Source: Treponema sp. | Lineage (GTDB): Bacteria > Spirochaetota > Spirochaetia > Treponematales > Breznakiellaceae | NCBI GenBank assembly: GCA_031284385.1 | Contig: JAISZZ010000074.1 | Span: 1 to 7,777 of the forward strand | Length of the DNA: 7,777 nucleotides | Reading direction: 5' to 3' | The notes under the pieces: generated by a model | Database searches by the model: none | What the model saw: only the letters and a program-made list of their open reading frames with translations | Told to the model about the DNA's origin: nothing | Made by a program: the position numbers and the translations under genes | Shown: piece after piece, positions 7,179 through 7,777 of the stretch | Position numbering within the stretch: position 1 is the stretch's first letter | Layout of the letters: the number at the start of each line of letters is the position of its first letter

Positions 7179-7518
7179 TTACCAAATAATCTTTGACAAA
7201 GCGTCTAATTTTTTCCGCAGCGTTACGATACGCCTGATATAAGTTTCATCCGTTGATTTTGTTTTCATTGTCCCATTGTCATTGCGACTCTGAAAAATTC
7301 TTTTATATCATAAAATGAAGCGTTTACGGGTACCGTTTTATTCTGTAGTATCTGGTTTAATACCCCGGCACAAACTTGTTTGTACGCTTGCCGCGGCTCA
7401 AGTAATGCAGCGCCTACAGAGACAGCGAATCCTCCCTGTCGTCAGTCCCCAGCAATGCCTTAGCCTCATCCAACGAAAGCAGCGAATGAACCGTATCACA
7501 ACAATTCCGGTGTTTCAT
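7179..7518 (-). pseudogene. decayed minus-strand gene with two frameshifts, family not recognised
   Basis: Read on the minus strand, protein-like sequence continues through three frames. From ATG 7518-7516: MKHRNCCDTV, then HSLLSLDEAKALLGTDDRED, ending in TAG at 7416-7414. In the next frame, from about 7417: VGAALLEPRQAYKQVCAG, NQILQNKTVPVNASFYDIKE, ending in TGA at 7267-7265. In the third, from about 7290: RNDNGTMKTKSTDETYIRRI, LRKKLDALSKIIW, ending in TAA at 7181-7179. The first break sits in a doubled CT (minus strand TCTCT at 7422-7418), and removing one CT joins frames one and two. The second lies near 7289-7294, where one added base joins frames two and three. Codon choice and residue make-up are protein-like on this strand, unlike the opposite-strand reading. 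The natural N-terminus appears lost: a minus-strand terminator lies about 30 bp upstream. I do not recognise the family. A frameshift-regulated gene is possible but less likely with two breaks of different sense. Confidence 0.6.
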
Positions 7519-7546
7519 AAGACAATTATGCGGCTTGTTTTACGGT

Positions 7547-7571
7547 AAAAAAACCTATAAAATGATAGGTT
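7547..7571 (-). terminator. minus-strand intrinsic terminator
   Basis: On the minus strand, AACCTAT (7571-7565) pairs with ATAGGTT (7558-7552) around a 6-nt loop. Seven T residues run from 7553 to 7547, two of them closing the stem. The stem is short and GC-poor, so strength is modest. It would end transcription coming from the small gene at the right edge and leave the decayed gene without read-through. Confidence 0.5.
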
Positions 7572-7609
7572 GAAGGGGAAAATATCAACTATTTGTATTA
7601 TTTCAAGAA

Positions 7610-7659
7610 ACCACCGGTTATATTGGTTTTTATAAATTAAAAACAACATAACCGGTGGT
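7610..7659. repeat. long imperfect hairpin (12-bp perfect outer stem)
   Basis: ACCACCGGTTAT (7610-7621) and ATAACCGGTGGT (7648-7659) are perfect inverted repeats. After a single mismatch the pairing goes on for TTG/CAA and, after another, TTTT/AAAA, leaving a small AT-rich loop. On the minus strand the stem is followed by TTCTTG, so it may help terminate the right-edge gene. It differs in sequence from the hairpins around guaB. A tiny non-autonomous mobile element is an alternative, but no clear target duplication is seen. Confidence 0.55.
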
Positions 7660-7710
7660 CAGAGGACATTAGTAAGAAAAACGTTCTTTTAAGCAGTTAG
7701 CTTTACGGCT

Positions 7711-7777
7711 CTATTTTTTCATACGCTCTTTCAAGAAAGAATCCACGGTCATCCGGTTTACCCCAAGAATACGGCCA
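7711..7777 (-). CDS. C-terminal fragment of a small protein, possibly antitoxin-like HTH (partial)
   Basis: Entering from the right edge on the minus strand, the last 21 codons read GRILGVNRMTVDSFLKERMK plus K and a TAG stop at 7713-7711. The LGVNRMTV...FLKER pattern resembles the C-terminal helix-turn-helix part of small antitoxin-type proteins such as UPF0175, but 21 residues are too few to assign. A competing frame on the same strand (stop TAA at 7705-7703) also stays open to the edge and reads PYSWGKPDDRGFFLERAYEK, so frame choice is uncertain. I prefer the first because it looks like a known motif. The long hairpin and the intrinsic terminator downstream on this strand fit a gene ending here. 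Confidence 0.4.
   Translation of the reverse strand, partial: GRILGVNRMTVDSFLKERMKK

Noticed and set aside
7315..7548. 77-codon plus-strand reading frame
   Set aside because: Its product is rich in Arg, Gln and Val without a recognisable motif, and it has no good ribosome site. The opposite strand gives coherent protein sequence over the same DNA, so it is an antisense shadow.
7601..7738. TTTCAAGAAA repeated at 7601-7610 and 7729-7738 as a target-site duplication
   Set aside because: The sequence is partly self-complementary and the second copy lies inside the right-edge gene. The copies do not flank the hairpin symmetrically, so coincidence is likely.

Overview
The window reads as a chromosomal segment of a spirochaete, most likely a Treponema-type organism. 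The best clues are a two-TM class III nucleotide cyclase with a periplasmic sensor region, followed 13 bp downstream by an anchored FecR-domain protein with long beta-sandwich repeats. The mixed AT/GC composition and short palindromic intergenic repeats fit this. The assignment is by recognition of gene style, not by a search.

Layout, left to right. (1) Positions 26-887: a good sigma-70-type promoter, a perfect 12-bp palindrome at the predicted transcription start, a leader hairpin, a strong Shine-Dalgarno and a LicC-like nucleotidyltransferase gene. (2) Positions 930-2493: guaB (IMP dehydrogenase) with its own near-consensus promoter, placed so that the mRNA should begin at the ATG itself (leaderless). 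guaB is flanked by two copies of one hairpin element whose loop sequences suggest opposite orientation. A 15-base piece of this element recurs again at 2545-2559. (3) Positions 2603-7109: a promoter and an apparent two-gene operon. It encodes a membrane cyclase (TM, Cache-like periplasmic domain, TM, HAMP, class III catalytic domain) and an 834-residue membrane-anchored periplasmic FecR-domain protein with six W-containing repeats of about 100 residues. (4) Positions 7110-7777: no intact gene. It holds a decayed minus-strand gene that can be followed through three frames and two frameshifts, a minus-strand intrinsic terminator, a long imperfect hairpin, and the C-terminal end of a small minus-strand gene running off the window.

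Functionally, guaB supplies the committed step to GMP. The cyclase/FecR pair looks like an envelope-sensing second-messenger module, with the FecR protein as a likely periplasmic or cell-wall-facing partner; that link is inferred from operon structure only. The LicC-like enzyme probably activates a small phosphorylated alcohol or a sugar for surface decoration. Nothing here is clearly a new defence or mobile system. The observations most worth checking are the previously unannotated pseudogene on the minus strand at the right end, the leaderless guaB, the operator-like palindrome in front of the first gene, and the paired hairpins around guaB.
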